From Holophaga foetida DSM 6591 (GTDB lineage: Bacteria; Acidobacteriota; Holophagae; Holophagales; Holophagaceae): a stretch of DNA of 64,000 nt. How positions within the stretch are numbered: the first letter of the stretch is position 1; every line of letters starts with the position of its first letter. Below, piece by piece: positions 63,375 through 64,000 of the stretch. Below the pieces are notes generated by a model. The model saw nothing but the letters and a program-made list of their open reading frames with translations. It was not told the origin of the DNA and did not search any database. The stretch is from positions 2,625,811 to 2,689,810 of the forward strand of contig NZ_KI912268.1 of assembly GCF_000242615.2 (NCBI RefSeq). Direction: 5' to 3'. The position numbers and the translations under genes were made by a program.

Positions 63375-63384
63375 TGGGTGCGGC

Positions 63385-64000
<616 letters not shown>

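Overview
The window is a GC-rich bacterial chromosome segment with housekeeping anchors (3' end of gyrB, gyrA, rimP-nusA-infB) and a large accessory load. The cell is Gram-negative: it has an OmpA-type protein, a DUF3187 barrel, an RND pump and type VI secretion parts. The gene set is compatible with the Acidobacteriota class Holophagae (Geothrix/Holophaga-like), but there is no rRNA here and that assignment is inference. Three copies of a perfect 14-bp parS-type palindrome (around 314-329, 19196-19211 and 55123-55138), one of them overlapping the gyrA start codon, suggest an origin-proximal ParB-binding domain.

Layout. 1-4050: gyrB end, gyrA, a hotdog thioesterase and a PAP2/sphingomyelin-synthase-like membrane protein. 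4221-12203: a type VI secretion island with vgrG followed by two tandem toxin-immunity pairs whose ends are nearly identical and whose centres diverge. 12262-19467: a pilin-like protein, a DUF2339/DUF3999 pair, a cation-diffusion facilitator and a MoxR/CoxE pair. 19651-23714: a cysteine-rich repeat lipoprotein beside a DsbA-like protein, AMMECR1, DUF3786 and a deoxyhypusine-synthase-like enzyme. 23715-24118: an ORF-free stretch between two terminators, a possible small-RNA locus. 24119-27176: a three-gene operon (sugar phosphate cyclase, sugar isomerase/epimerase, zinc alcohol dehydrogenase) that looks like an uncharacterised cyclitol pathway.

27370-37070: a complete type I-C CRISPR-Cas system (cas3, cas5c, cas8c with an internal cas11c start, cas7c, cas4, cas1, cas2), then 27 repeats of 37 bp with 26 spacers and a degenerate terminal repeat. 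A pseudo-repeat lies upstream of cas3. The distal end of the array abuts a 5'-truncated flavodoxin-like gene and an OLD-family ATPase/TOPRIM nuclease with a Sel1 partner.

39996-47694: envelope and secreted proteins (DUF3187 barrel, an M23 peptidase operon, a 150-bp vgrG relic, an OmpA operon), then a Cys/Met PLP enzyme coupled to a ThiS-like sulfur carrier. 47852-52861: the rimP-nusA-infB operon, preceded by a promoter and a possible 23-residue leader ORF. 52910-60225: a pseudopilin, a small membrane protein and a leftward MFS-MarR-RND efflux operon. 60314-64000: creB-creC-creD, with creD truncated near the end of an IS21-family element whose istB runs off the window.

No tRNA or rRNA gene was recognised.
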